From: Microbacterium hydrocarbonoxydans
GTDB taxonomy: Bacteria > Actinomycetota > Actinomycetes > Actinomycetales > Microbacteriaceae
DNA length: 64,000 bases
Reading direction: 5' to 3'
NCBI RefSeq assembly: GCF_900105205.1
Contig: NZ_FNSQ01000005.1
Span: 2,480,001 to 2,544,000 of the forward strand
Below the pieces are notes generated by a model. The model was not told where the DNA came from and ran no database searches. It saw only the letters and a list, made by a program, of their open reading frames with translations. Made by a program: the position numbers and the translations under genes. Within the stretch, counting starts at the first letter, position 1. Every line of letters starts with the position of its first letter. This document shows, one piece after another, positions 7,925 to 16,900 of this stretch.

Positions 7925-9307
7925 TCAGGGGTAGACGGTGATGCTCTGCTGCGCGCCTGCGGCCGGCCAGACCGGCCAGACCGCGAGCGCACCGGCCGCG
8001 GTCATCGTGACCGCGGCATGCACGGTGCTCGACGGAACCATCCGATAGACGGTCCGCGGCTTCAGCGCGACCGATGCCGAGGAGCCCGCCGGGACGGTGA
8101 CGTCGATCGGATCGCCGCCGTCGACCGGAGCGAGCTGCATCGTCGCATCGGCATCCGCGTCGTTGGTGACGATCAGGCGCGGGGCCGGCCCTGCCGGCAC
8201 CGACACGAGGACCTCGTCCTCGATCTCGGGCGCAGGCGTCACCCAGGCGAAGTCCGTCTCGGGTCCTGCACCGTCCTGCGCGCGAGCCGCGGCCAGCACG
8301 GGGGCATCCGCGTCGATCTGCACGGTGTACACGCCAGGATCGAGCGTCGACAGCGAGACCTCGGCCGGCTGGTCGGCAGTGAGCGGCACTGTGAACTCGT
8401 CGGCGATCGCGGCGGAGCCGACCTCGGTGACCGTCACCACCGCCTGCGCCTCGGCCTCCGGTGCCATGAGTCTGAGTACGGCCATCTCGGAGTTGTCCCC
8501 CGGGCTCTCGAAGACCTGGATACCGGGAATCACCGGATGCTGCTGAGGCGCGGGCACCGCGTCCTGCAGATCGATACCGGCAGGATCCAGCGTGCGCGTG
8601 AGAGACGACTGCAGCACGGCGCGCACGGGCGAGCCCGTCGCGGTGACCTGGACGATGGGGAGCTCGGAGCCGGCTGCGAGCGAGGTCAGCAGAACGGCGA
8701 CCTGCGACTGTGCGGGGACGATCATCGTGCTCGACGCCCGGACCGACCCGTACAGGGTGAGAGCGACGGTCGAGGGCACGACGCCGGGGTTCGTGAGGAC
8801 GATCAGATCCTCCGTGCCGGTCTCGACAGTGCCGCCGACGAGCCAGGATTCCGTATTGGCCGGGCGACAGGGTGCGGCCGCGAGACCGAACAGGTCGGGC
8901 TCCGACAGGGCGAAGGATTCGGTCGCGCCCAGCAGCGGGGCCGTCCGGCCCTCGACCTGGCCGACGAGGCGCTGCGCGGATCCGCCGTCCGCCAGATCGT
9001 CTGCGGAGAGGGGTTCGGATGCCGGTGCGCCCGCGCTGCCGTCGACGGTCGTCCGCGGGGAGGCGGCGGACACCATCTCGAGCGGATTCGAGGAGTCGCG
9101 TCCGATGGCGCGGAAGTCGCCGTTGCACACCAGCACCGTGTCGGCGGGGAGAGGGGTGACCGCGGTCTGCGCCGGCTCATGCGCGATCGTCGGCCACGGC
9201 GCGGACACGGCGAAGATGACTCCCACGACGCACGCGGCGGCGACGGCCGCTCCCGTGAGGACGCGAGCGCCGGTCGCGGCGACCCGGAATGCGCGGTTGC
9301 CGTTCAT
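7925..9307 (-). CDS. DUF5719 family exported or membrane-anchored protein
   Basis: 460 residues: one N-terminal membrane segment (GAAVAAACVVGVIFAVSAPW), then a long, Ala/Val/Thr-rich extracytoplasmic region with repeated beta-strand patterns. It matches the architecture of DUF5719 proteins, which in actinobacteria lie directly downstream of a giant GT2-type membrane glycosyltransferase. The start overlaps that gene's stop by four bases (ATGA), so the two are probably translated together and may act as a pair in glycan synthesis outside the membrane. No catalytic motif is visible. Function unknown. Confidence 0.75.
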   Translation of the reverse strand: MNGNRAFRVAATGARVLTGAAVAAACVVGVIFAVSAPWPTIAHEPAQTAVTPLPADTVLVCNGDFRAIGRDSSNPLEMVSAASPRTTVDGSAGAPASEPLSADDLADGGSAQRLVGQVEGRTAPLLGATESFALSEPDLFGLAAAPCRPANTESWLVGGTVETGTEDLIVLTNPGVVPSTVALTLYGSVRASSTMIVPAQSQVAVLLTSLAAGSELPIVQVTATGSPVRAVLQSSLTRTLDPAGIDLQDAVPAPQQHPVIPGIQVFESPGDNSEMAVLRLMAPEAEAQAVVTVTEVGSAAIADEFTVPLTADQPAEVSLSTLDPGVYTVQIDADAPVLAAARAQDGAGPETDFAWVTPAPEIEDEVLVSVPAGPAPRLIVTNDADADATMQLAPVDGGDPIDVTVPAGSSASVALKPRTVYRMVPSSTVHAAVTMTAAGALAVWPVWPAAGAQQSITVYP

Positions 9308-12300
9308 CGGCTCTCCTCCTCGGGGTCGTGTCGATCGTGCGACGTGTCGGGGTCCGCGATGTCAGAGTCCGGCGCGTCGGGACCCGCGGTATCAGGATCC
9401 GCGGTGTCGGAATCGTCCGGAGCAGGGTCGGCGTCCGCGCCATTCGGAGCCGCGACGTCGAGGTCCGTCGACGCCGCAGTCTCGGCAACAGCGTCGCCGG
9501 AGGGCGCGTCATCATCGACAGGCGCGACGACGGGATCGCCGCGGTACCGCTCCTCAGCGTGCCGAGGGAGCACCAGCGGCTCCTCCGGAACGCGTCCGAC
9601 GATGCGGGACTTCGCCCTGGCAGCCCGGCGGGATGCCCGCGTCGGCACGGAGAGCAGCAGCGCGGCGAACACCAGCACGAGCTGCAGAGTGATCACGAGT
9701 CGGGAGGTCGCCTGCTGGCCTGGCGAGAGCTCGCCAGGCCGCGAGGCGTCGGCCTCGAGCCGATAGAGCACTCCGCGGTCCGTCGAGCCCGCCTGCACGA
9801 AGCCGGCGCGCTGGTCGAGAGAGGTCACGGCGGCGGTGCGCAGGATACGCGCCCGATCCGATTCGTCACCGGCCACCTGAGCGAGGAGCACATACGCGAT
9901 CCCCTGTTCACCCAGCTCATCGGCCGCGTCGAAGTCACGGGCCGAGAGCAGGTCCACCGCGAGTGTCGTGAGGTCCGTACCCTGCGGCTCGGTCGCCGTC
10001 GACAGCATCGTGGCCTGCGCGCCGAGGGTCTCACTGCCGCCCCATGCCACGAGCATCGAGAGACCGCCATCGTTCTGCGGCGTGAGCACGAGCGTGCCGA
10101 CGGGGCGGTCCTCCCCTGCCTGGGCCGCCACGTAGGCCGGAAGAGTGGATGCCGGACCGTCGTGCAGCACCGAGGAGCCCGCGTGGAAGGCAGCGAGCGC
10201 GGGTACCGCGCAGATCGCGACCGCGAGGCCGGCGACGGCGGCACTGAGAACCCGCACCCGCGGGAGCGTGAGAGCCGTGTCCAAGGTCACCAGGGCGGCG
10301 CCCGTCATTCCGATCCACATGAGGCTGAGTCCGGCTCCGGGCCAGATCGGTATCGCACTCCCCTGAGCGAAGGAGACCGTGATGCCCACGGCGAGGAAGG
10401 CAGTGGCGAATCCGGCGAGGGCGACGACGAGGAGGGTGACTCCGGCTCGCCAGCGCGGGGCGACGGCGGAGAGGAGCGCCAGGAGCGCCAGCGGAGCGAG
10501 CAGGACTCCGGCCCAGGGCGCCAGGTCCGACCCGATCACGGAGACCCACCGAGCGAGGTCGGAGGTCGGGAAGCCGGTCGCCAGCGCGAGCCTGCCTGCC
10601 GGGTCCGCCCCCGCGTGAGGTCCTGCCCAGACGGCGCCGGGGTCGGCGAGCACGGAGATCAGGGTGCCATGACCGAGTTGCCAGATCACCAGCGGTGCGA
10701 ACAGCGCGATGGCGGGCACGGGCAGCCAGAGCAGTCGTATGGCACCGCGCAGGCGCGCGCCGGCCAGGGTGATTCCGAGCGCCACGACCCACAGGACCAG
10801 CAGGGCCGGTGCGAGCGAGGGAGCGCAGGCGGTGACGGCCGCGAACAGCACGGATGCGGCTCCTGCCGCGCCCCAGGATCGATGTGCCACCACTGCGGTG
10901 TGGAACAGCCAGGGCAGGAGCAGATGCACCAGCACCGCGGTGGGCCGGCCGTCGATCAGGGCGGTGAGGAACGTCGGCGCGAGCGCCCAGACGACGCCGG
11001 CGAAGATGCGCAGGCCGGAGCGGTCGGTGACCCGCGTGGACGCGAACCATCCGCCCAGCACCGCGAGCGGGAGGGCGAGGATCCACAGCAGCACGAGCGA
11101 GAACGAGGGGCCCGCCGGCCATAGCGAACCGAGCACCGCGACCACGCCGGCGAACGGGTCGGCAGGGCCGATGACGTCGGCCCCCAGGCCGCGCAGCCCC
11201 CAGGCCGCGTCGCTCCAGAGCGCGGCCACCGTCGTCCGCAGCGGCAGCAGTGCGCCCCCACCCAGGACCGGCCACGCCAGGAGCGTCGTGAAGGTCGCGA
11301 TGCTCACGACGAGGGCGGCGAGCACGGTCCACGCTCCACCGCCGGAGAAGAATCGCAGCTCGCTGACGGCACCGCCTTCGCTGCCATGGCCGTCGTCGAG
11401 GCGGCGACGGAGATCCGAGCGGCTCACGCGCAAGGGCGCGATGCTCGCCCAGCTCGAGGTCCGGAACGCTCTGATCCGCTGACGGGATCGCGCGATCGCG
11501 GGGAATCGGAGCAGCACGGTCAGCGCGGCCGCCCACTCGGGGAGCACTGCTTCAGGGCGTTTCGCGATGAGGTCGGTGATCGAGCGCCAGAGCGCGAGCG
11601 GCAGAAGGCTCAGCCAGTGCAGCGGCACCGCGAATCCGGGCGCGTAGGCGAGACGCCGGTGCAGCTGTGCGACCCGGGTCGCGTAGGCGCGCCTGCCGCG
11701 CCCGGTCGGCAGCGCCGCAGGCCCGTCCGGAGACACCGACACCCGAGCCGCAGGCGCGAGGACCACGCGTCCGCCGCCGAGGCGCGCGCGTACTCCGAGG
11801 TCGAGGCCCTCGTCGGCTCCTGCCAATGCGGGGTCAGGACGCAGCGCGTCTCGCACCTCTCCGCGGATGAGGAGGCCGCGGATGTCGGCACCGAGCGCAT
11901 CGTCGCGACCGTCGTGCTGTCCCTGGTCGAGTTCACCGGCGGCGAGCTCGACCGAACGACCGAGTCCGGTCATGCTCACCCCGAGGGACACGATCTCGCG
12001 GTCGTTGTCGGTGTGGACGAGCTTCGGAGCCACGATCGCCGCCGACGGCGATTTCTCCAGGGTCCCGACGAGGCGTTCGAGAGCACGCGGATGCGGGGCC
12101 GTGTCGTGCGCCAGCAGCCAGACGGCGGTGCCGTCGAGCACCCGGGGGCGCGCGAGTTCCACGGCATCCGCGAACGACGTGCTCTGGCGCGCTTCGATGA
12201 TCCCCTCGACCATGCTCGCGACGGTGTCGCTCTCCCTGGCCGTGGTGGCGTCGCCGCACATCACCAGGGTGATGGCTGCCGCCGGTGTGCTCTGAGAGCG

Positions 12301-12384
12301 CAGGGCGTCGAGTGTGTGGAGCAGCTGCGCGCGGGCGGAGGAACCGGGGCGCGCCACGATGATTGCATGAACTCGGGCTGGCAT
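9304..12384 (-). CDS. Very large membrane glycosyltransferase (GT2-like domain plus multi-span region)
   Basis: 1026 residues. The N-terminal ~300 residues form a GT2-like domain (VHAIIVARPGSSARAQLLHT, then LVMCGDA, then AIVAPKLVHTDN). About a dozen hydrophobic spans follow between roughly 350 and 800, then a soluble stretch and a final span near 930. The last 80 residues are rich in Asp, Pro and Ala. Similar proteins are encoded beside whiB2, manA and DUF5719 in many actinobacteria and are thought to transfer sugars to envelope polymers; acceptor and donor are unknown. A TAGGCT hexamer ends nine bases before the ATG, suggesting a near-leaderless promoter. Confidence 0.75.
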   Translation of the reverse strand: MPARVHAIIVARPGSSARAQLLHTLDALRSQSTPAAAITLVMCGDATTARESDTVASMVEGIIEARQSTSFADAVELARPRVLDGTAVWLLAHDTAPHPRALERLVGTLEKSPSAAIVAPKLVHTDNDREIVSLGVSMTGLGRSVELAAGELDQGQHDGRDDALGADIRGLLIRGEVRDALRPDPALAGADEGLDLGVRARLGGGRVVLAPAARVSVSPDGPAALPTGRGRRAYATRVAQLHRRLAYAPGFAVPLHWLSLLPLALWRSITDLIAKRPEAVLPEWAAALTVLLRFPAIARSRQRIRAFRTSSWASIAPLRVSRSDLRRRLDDGHGSEGGAVSELRFFSGGGAWTVLAALVVSIATFTTLLAWPVLGGGALLPLRTTVAALWSDAAWGLRGLGADVIGPADPFAGVVAVLGSLWPAGPSFSLVLLWILALPLAVLGGWFASTRVTDRSGLRIFAGVVWALAPTFLTALIDGRPTAVLVHLLLPWLFHTAVVAHRSWGAAGAASVLFAAVTACAPSLAPALLVLWVVALGITLAGARLRGAIRLLWLPVPAIALFAPLVIWQLGHGTLISVLADPGAVWAGPHAGADPAGRLALATGFPTSDLARWVSVIGSDLAPWAGVLLAPLALLALLSAVAPRWRAGVTLLVVALAGFATAFLAVGITVSFAQGSAIPIWPGAGLSLMWIGMTGAALVTLDTALTLPRVRVLSAAVAGLAVAICAVPALAAFHAGSSVLHDGPASTLPAYVAAQAGEDRPVGTLVLTPQNDGGLSMLVAWGGSETLGAQATMLSTATEPQGTDLTTLAVDLLSARDFDAADELGEQGIAYVLLAQVAGDESDRARILRTAAVTSLDQRAGFVQAGSTDRGVLYRLEADASRPGELSPGQQATSRLVITLQLVLVFAALLLSVPTRASRRAARAKSRIVGRVPEEPLVLPRHAEERYRGDPVVAPVDDDAPSGDAVAETAASTDLDVAAPNGADADPAPDDSDTADPDTAGPDAPDSDIADPDTSHDRHDPEEESR

Positions 12385-12463
12385 GACGTGGTCAGCCTAT
12401 GCGCGCCTCAGGTCCACGACAGGGACCGGATGCGGCGTGGCCGCGAAGCGAAGCCGGGAGCGT

Positions 12464-12781
12464 TCAGCTCGCGCGGCGCTTGAGCTTGCGGCGCTCGCGC
12501 TCCGAGAGGCCGCCCCAGATGCCGAAGCGCTCGTCGTTGTTGAGCGCGTACTCGAGGCATTCGCCACGCACGTCGCAGGAGGTGCAGATCCGCTTCGCAT
12601 CGCGGGTCGATCCGCCCTTCTCGGGGAAGAAGGCCTCGGGGTCGGTCTGCGAGCACAGCGCATCGCTCTGCCAGGAGAGCGCGTTGTCATCGTCGCCCTC
12701 GGCCTTCCGAACTCCCGGAACACCGAGATTGACCGGATCGACGAACCAGTTCTCCGGTACGTCTGAACGGTAACCCGTCAT
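12464..12781 (-). CDS. whiB2: WhiB-family iron-sulfur transcription regulator, WhiB2-like
   Basis: 105 residues. Four cysteines at 43, 66, 69 and 75 (C-x22-C-x2-C-x5-C) match the WhiB [4Fe-4S] cluster ligands. The GIWGG turn followed by LSERERRKLKRRA is the family's conserved C-terminal end. WhiB2/WhmD homologues control septation and growth; the neighbourhood (DUF3499, manA, envelope glycosyltransferase) is the usual one for WhiB2. The ATG at 12781 has GGAGA at a good distance; an upstream in-frame start at 12829 lacks this. A clear sigma-70-type promoter lies upstream, so unlike many neighbours this gene has a leader of about 45 nt. Confidence 0.9.
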   Translation of the reverse strand: MTGYRSDVPENWFVDPVNLGVPGVRKAEGDDDNALSWQSDALCSQTDPEAFFPEKGGSTRDAKRICTSCDVRGECLEYALNNDERFGIWGGLSERERRKLKRRAS

Positions 12782-12832
12782 CTCGCTCTCCAACCCTTTA
12801 TTTCCGCCCCCTCGGCGGGCCGTGCTCAACTA

Positions 12833-12861
12833 ATTACACCCGTGTCATTCGCATCGGTCAA
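12833..12861 (-). promoter_or_regulatory. Promoter of whiB2
   Basis: On the minus strand, -35 TTGACC (12861-12856) and -10 TGTAAT (12838-12833) are 17 bases apart, close to the housekeeping consensus. Transcription would start about 45 nt before the whiB ATG. Confidence 0.75.
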
Positions 12862-12938
12862 GTCGCGGATCGTAAACCCTCAATCAGGTCTTGAAGGTTC
12901 TTGAGCTCGACACGGCGTGTCGCGGCCCCCTCGGCGGC

Positions 12939-14087
12939 TCACTTCGCGCGGGCGGAGGTGCCGTGACCCGGCGAGGCGACGAAGGCCTCTCCCACGCCGC
13001 TGAGTGTGAGCCGCGTCTCGTCGGCGGTGGCGAACACCGCTGTGCCGACCGGGACCGTCCGCTCGACGTCGGAATCCGAGCGCACGGCGACGCGACCATC
13101 GGTGGCGAGCACCATCGTGGGTCCCGCGACCTCGATCGGCAGGTCCTGACCGTCCAGCGCGACTCGACGCAGCGCGAAGTCGTCGACGGGCACCTCGTAC
13201 TCGGTGACGGCCCCGACCTCTACGGGGCGCAGCACGGGCACCTCCCCCGTCGTGGTGTCGAGGATCGACAGGAGCTCCGCGACGTCGATGCGCTTGGGGG
13301 TGAGTCCGCCGCGCAGGACGTTGTCGCTCGCCGCCATGATCTCCACTCCGAGCCCCGAGATGTACGCATGCAGGAGACCCGCCCGCAGGAAGATCCCCTC
13401 GCCTCGGCGCAGCACCACGTGGTTCATCAGCAGCGCGACCACCACTCCCGGGTCACCGGGGTAGGTCTCGGAGATCGCCGACACCGCCCTCAGAGTGGTC
13501 GTCCACTCCCCCGCATCCGAGTCCGCAGCCGCACGCACGGACGCGATGATGTCATCGACCTCGACCTGAGCGTCCCCCGACAGCAGCCATCCGATCACAT
13601 CGCGCAGCACGTCGCCGGGCTGCGAGAGACGCTCGACGAGGGCCGCGACACCGGCTCCGCCGTCGAGCGCGTCCAGGAGTCGCAACGTGTCGGGAACGGG
13701 CCGGAGTCCGCTCAGGGATTCGAACCGGTCGCTCAGCGCGACGATGAGCTCGGGCTTGTGGTTGTCGTCCCGGTAGTTGCGGGTCGGATCGTCCGCATCG
13801 AGCGCCGCCTCCCGCTCCCACCCCGCGCGGGCCTGCTCGCGCGTCGGGTGGACCTGGATCGACAGGGGCGAGGCTGCGGCGAGGAGCTTCAGCAGATACG
13901 GCAGCTCACCACCGGTCACGGCGTCGAGGGTCCCGTCGCCCTGCACGTCGGCGGGATCGCCGGGGTGGTCCCCGAACCAGACCTCCGCCTCCGGCCCGCT
14001 CGCGGGCGGGCGTCCTTCGAGTCCGGCGAGGAGAGTGGTCGATCCCCAGGCGTAGTCGCGGGGAGTGTTGGTGAGGCTGAGAAGCAT
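12939..14087 (-). CDS. manA: Mannose-6-phosphate isomerase, class I
   Basis: 382 residues. It interconverts fructose 6-phosphate and mannose 6-phosphate in the cytosol, feeding GDP-mannose for mannolipids and wall glycans. Expected zinc ligands are visible: Q78 and H80 in SIQVHP, E113 in NHKPEL and H240 in AGLLHAY. The N-terminus (LTNTPRDYAWGSTTLL) fits the family; the ATG at 14087 was chosen over longer options on that basis. The gene is divergent from the first O-antigen-ligase-like gene. Length matches actinobacterial ManA. Confidence 0.93.
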   Translation of the reverse strand: MLLSLTNTPRDYAWGSTTLLAGLEGRPPASGPEAEVWFGDHPGDPADVQGDGTLDAVTGGELPYLLKLLAAASPLSIQVHPTREQARAGWEREAALDADDPTRNYRDDNHKPELIVALSDRFESLSGLRPVPDTLRLLDALDGGAGVAALVERLSQPGDVLRDVIGWLLSGDAQVEVDDIIASVRAAADSDAGEWTTTLRAVSAISETYPGDPGVVVALLMNHVVLRRGEGIFLRAGLLHAYISGLGVEIMAASDNVLRGGLTPKRIDVAELLSILDTTTGEVPVLRPVEVGAVTEYEVPVDDFALRRVALDGQDLPIEVAGPTMVLATDGRVAVRSDSDVERTVPVGTAVFATADETRLTLSGVGEAFVASPGHGTSARAK

Positions 14088-14161
14088 GCCACCAGCGTAT
14101 TGGCACCCGAACACACCGTGCCACGAGCGAAGACGTCGAGTGGGCGACCAGCCGCGCGCTG

Positions 14162-14167
14162 TAGCCT
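14162..14167 (+). promoter_or_regulatory. -10 element, leaderless promoter for 14175
   Basis: TAGCCT ends seven bases before the ATG at 14175. No Shine-Dalgarno sequence is present between them. Confidence 0.6.
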
Positions 14168-14174
14168 GAACCCG

Positions 14175-15590
14175 ATGGCGCATTACACCAAGCACCCGGT
14201 GGCAGCCCCGCCCACCGCGCCGGAGCGCGAGTCGACGGGGCACCTTCTGCTGCGCGGGTACATCATCCTGGTGCTGTTCGCCGCCTTCGCGCATTCCGCC
14301 GTGTACAACCTGCTCGGCGAGATCGGAGCAGCGATCGCGCTCGCGGCGTTCCTGGTAGCCACCCTCGCGATCGGCATCCCGATGATCGCCCGTGGCCGCC
14401 CGCATGCCTTCGCCTGGCGCCGGCTCCCCTGGGCGGCGACCGGATACACCGTCCTCGCGCTGGTCTCGGTCGCGTGGTCGCAGTGGCGCGGAGCGACGCT
14501 CATCACGTGGGTCCTGCTCGCCGGTGTGACCGTGAACGCGCTGTTCATCGTGCACGTGCTCACGTGGCACGAGATCGTGAGAGCACTCGCGTCCGCTTTC
14601 AAGTGGATCCTCGGCCTCTCGCTCGCCGTCGAGCTCTGGGTGGCGCTCGTCGTGCACGAGCCGATCCTGCCGAACTTCTTCGTCCGCCCCGAGGGCGAGA
14701 TCGATGCGCATTGGTACTGGGTACGCGGCAACCTGTTCGACGGAGGGCGCATCCAGGGCATCGTCGGCAACTCGAATCTCCTGGCAATCATCAGCCTGTT
14801 CGCCCTGCTCACGTTCGGGATCCTGTTCGCCGCCCGCGCCCGGTGGCGCACGACCCTGGCGCTGTGGGCACTGCTCGCCGCATATTTCATCCTCCGAGCA
14901 GGATCGGCGACCGCCTACGCGTGCGCGGCCGCGGCCGGCCTGGTGCTCGTCGTCGCCCTGCTGATGCGCCGCGCACCGACGCCAGGAGCGCGCACGCGAC
15001 TGTATGTCGTCTTCCTCGGGGGCGGAGCGCTCGTCGCCGGACTCGTCTGGCTCTTGCGCGAGCCGCTCTTCGCCCTGGTCGGGCGGAGTGCCGATCTCAC
15101 CGGCCGCTCGGACAAGATCTGGACGAAGGTGCTGGAGCGCGCCGCAGAGCATCCCGTCTTCGGCAACGGCTTCTCCAGCCCGTGGGTGCCCTTCGACCCC
15201 GCTTTCAAGGGGTGGATCACCGACCACCACATCACCGTCTTCCACGCTCACAACATGTGGCTGGATGTGCTGATGCAGCTCGGGGCCCTCGGTGTCGTCC
15301 TCATGGCACTCGCGTACCTCGGCCTCCTGTGGCGGTCGTGGTTCTTCGCCGTCGACCGGCCGAGGTGGGACCTGGATGCCGACCGCTCCTACTCCCCCCT
15401 CACGCTGCTGCCCAGCCTGTTCACGGTCGTCCTGCTCGTGCAGGGGCTGACGGAGTCGACGCCGATCATGCTGTGGGGCTGGATGCTCCTGGTGCTGCTG
15501 TCCTTCAAGATCAAGGCCGTGCCGCTGGTGGGCGTCGGCGAGCGCGAGCGCGTGATCGAGCGCGGCGAGAGAAGCCGGCGGGTTCCGTGA
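14175..15590 (+). CDS. O-antigen ligase/polymerase-like membrane protein (Wzy_C), copy 1
   Basis: 471 residues with 10-12 predicted spans and a large extracytoplasmic loop between about residues 295 and 370. That loop carries the Wzy_C-type features: a run ending GRSDKIWTKVLERAAEHPVF, then GNGFSSPWVPF, then FHAHNMWLDVLMQLG. The histidine in the FHAHNM motif and arginines in this loop are the usual functional residues. Such proteins polymerise or transfer undecaprenyl-linked glycans outside the membrane. It overlaps a second, related gene by four bases, so the two are co-translated. The substrate cannot be read from sequence. Confidence 0.85.
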   Translation: MAHYTKHPVAAPPTAPERESTGHLLLRGYIILVLFAAFAHSAVYNLLGEIGAAIALAAFLVATLAIGIPMIARGRPHAFAWRRLPWAATGYTVLALVSVAWSQWRGATLITWVLLAGVTVNALFIVHVLTWHEIVRALASAFKWILGLSLAVELWVALVVHEPILPNFFVRPEGEIDAHWYWVRGNLFDGGRIQGIVGNSNLLAIISLFALLTFGILFAARARWRTTLALWALLAAYFILRAGSATAYACAAAAGLVLVVALLMRRAPTPGARTRLYVVFLGGGALVAGLVWLLREPLFALVGRSADLTGRSDKIWTKVLERAAEHPVFGNGFSSPWVPFDPAFKGWITDHHITVFHAHNMWLDVLMQLGALGVVLMALAYLGLLWRSWFFAVDRPRWDLDADRSYSPLTLLPSLFTVVLLVQGLTESTPIMLWGWMLLVLLSFKIKAVPLVGVGERERVIERGERSRRVP

Positions 15591-16888
15591 CGTCTCAGGG
15601 CGGATTGGTGCGACTGCTCGGTTCGGCCGAGTTCGCGCGTGCCTATACGGTCGCGGTGCTCACAGCGGTCTTCTCCGCCTTCACGATCGAGCGCGCCGCA
15701 GCGCCCGTGACGCTCGCCACCGTGATCGCCGCGCTGTGCGCGTTGGGCGCCTGCATCCTCTGGGTGCGCCGGGAGGAGCTGTCGCTGCTGCGCATCGCGC
15801 CCTCCTCGCTCCTGGCGTTCCTCGCCTGGGCCCTGGTCAGTCTGGTCTGGACGACCGACAAGTCCGACACCGCCTTCGGGTGGATGGCGCTGTTCGGCTT
15901 CGCGTTCCTCGCGATCACGGTCGGCCACATCCGCGACACTCTGCAGACCGTCCGCGCGCTCGGCGACTCGCTGCGGATCCTGCTGCTGCTGTCCCTCGGT
16001 CTCGAAATCTTGTCGGGGGTGCTCCTCGACATGCCGTTCACCTTCCTCAGCATCCAGGGCGACCTGGCCGTCGGCGGTCCGGTGCAGGGGATCTTCGGCA
16101 GCCGCAACATGCTCGGCTTCGTCACGGTGATCGCCCTCATCACGTTCGTCGTGGAATGGCGATCCCAGTCGCTGACCGCCCGCATCGCGATCCCCTCGAT
16201 CGCGCTCGGCGCCCTGCTCGCCTTCCTCTCGTCCTCGCCCACCGTGCTCGTGCTCGCCGCAGCGGTGGGTGTCGTGGCCGTCGCCCTGGCGATCGTGCGG
16301 CACACTCCGGCGGAGCGGCGCACGGTCGTGCAGTGGGTGCTCGGCGTCCTCGTGGCGATGGCGCTCACCGCCGCCTTCGCGCTGCGGCATGCGATCATCG
16401 CGTTGCTGGACGCCGGATCGGACTTCTCGATCAGGGCGACCCTGTGGAACACGATCCTCGACTTCGTCGCCCTCAAGCCGATCGAGGGGTGGGGCTGGTT
16501 CGGACCGTGGGCGCGCGGCGAGTATCCGTTCACGTACATCAACTTCCTCCTCGACGATCACCACCAGAGCGCTCTGAACGCGTACTTCGACGTCCTCCTC
16601 CAGCTGGGCACCGCCGGGCTCGTGCTGTTCCTCCTGCTCGGGGGTGTCGCGACCGTGCGGTCCTGGCTCGTGGCGAGCGTGCGCCGCTCCGTCGTCTACG
16701 CCTGGACGCCGCTGATGCTGGTCACGCTCGCGGTCGACTCGATGTTCGAGAGCTTCACGCTCGCAGGCGCCGGCTGGTTCATGCTCGTCCTGTGCGCGCT
16801 GCGCGCCGGGCAGTCCCGCTCGTGGCGCGAGAGCATCGACGCCGCGCACACCGGGACCATCCCCACCCTCCGAAGCAGCGGGCCTTAG
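15587..16888 (+). CDS. O-antigen ligase/polymerase-like membrane protein (Wzy_C), copy 2
   Basis: 433 residues, GTG start overlapping the previous stop (GTGA). Ten or so spans and the same loop logic as copy 1: SIRATLWNTILDFVALKPIE, then GWGWFGPWARGEYPF, then HHQSALNAYFDVLLQLGTAG. The aligned loop keeps the histidine that corresponds to FHAHN in copy 1 (DDHHQSALN). The two proteins look like diverged paralogues, perhaps one polymerase and one ligase, or polymerases for two polymers. Both transcribe away from manA. Confidence 0.85.
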   Translation: MTSQGGLVRLLGSAEFARAYTVAVLTAVFSAFTIERAAAPVTLATVIAALCALGACILWVRREELSLLRIAPSSLLAFLAWALVSLVWTTDKSDTAFGWMALFGFAFLAITVGHIRDTLQTVRALGDSLRILLLLSLGLEILSGVLLDMPFTFLSIQGDLAVGGPVQGIFGSRNMLGFVTVIALITFVVEWRSQSLTARIAIPSIALGALLAFLSSSPTVLVLAAAVGVVAVALAIVRHTPAERRTVVQWVLGVLVAMALTAAFALRHAIIALLDAGSDFSIRATLWNTILDFVALKPIEGWGWFGPWARGEYPFTYINFLLDDHHQSALNAYFDVLLQLGTAGLVLFLLLGGVATVRSWLVASVRRSVVYAWTPLMLVTLAVDSMFESFTLAGAGWFMLVLCALRAGQSRSWRESIDAAHTGTIPTLRSSGP

Positions 16889-16900
16889 CCAGGGCGGGCC

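Noticed and set aside
12891..15590. A long plus-strand frame joining the manA antisense to the first Wzy_C gene
   Set aside because: The first 428 codons are antisense to manA and low-complexity; the real gene starts at 14175 with its own promoter.
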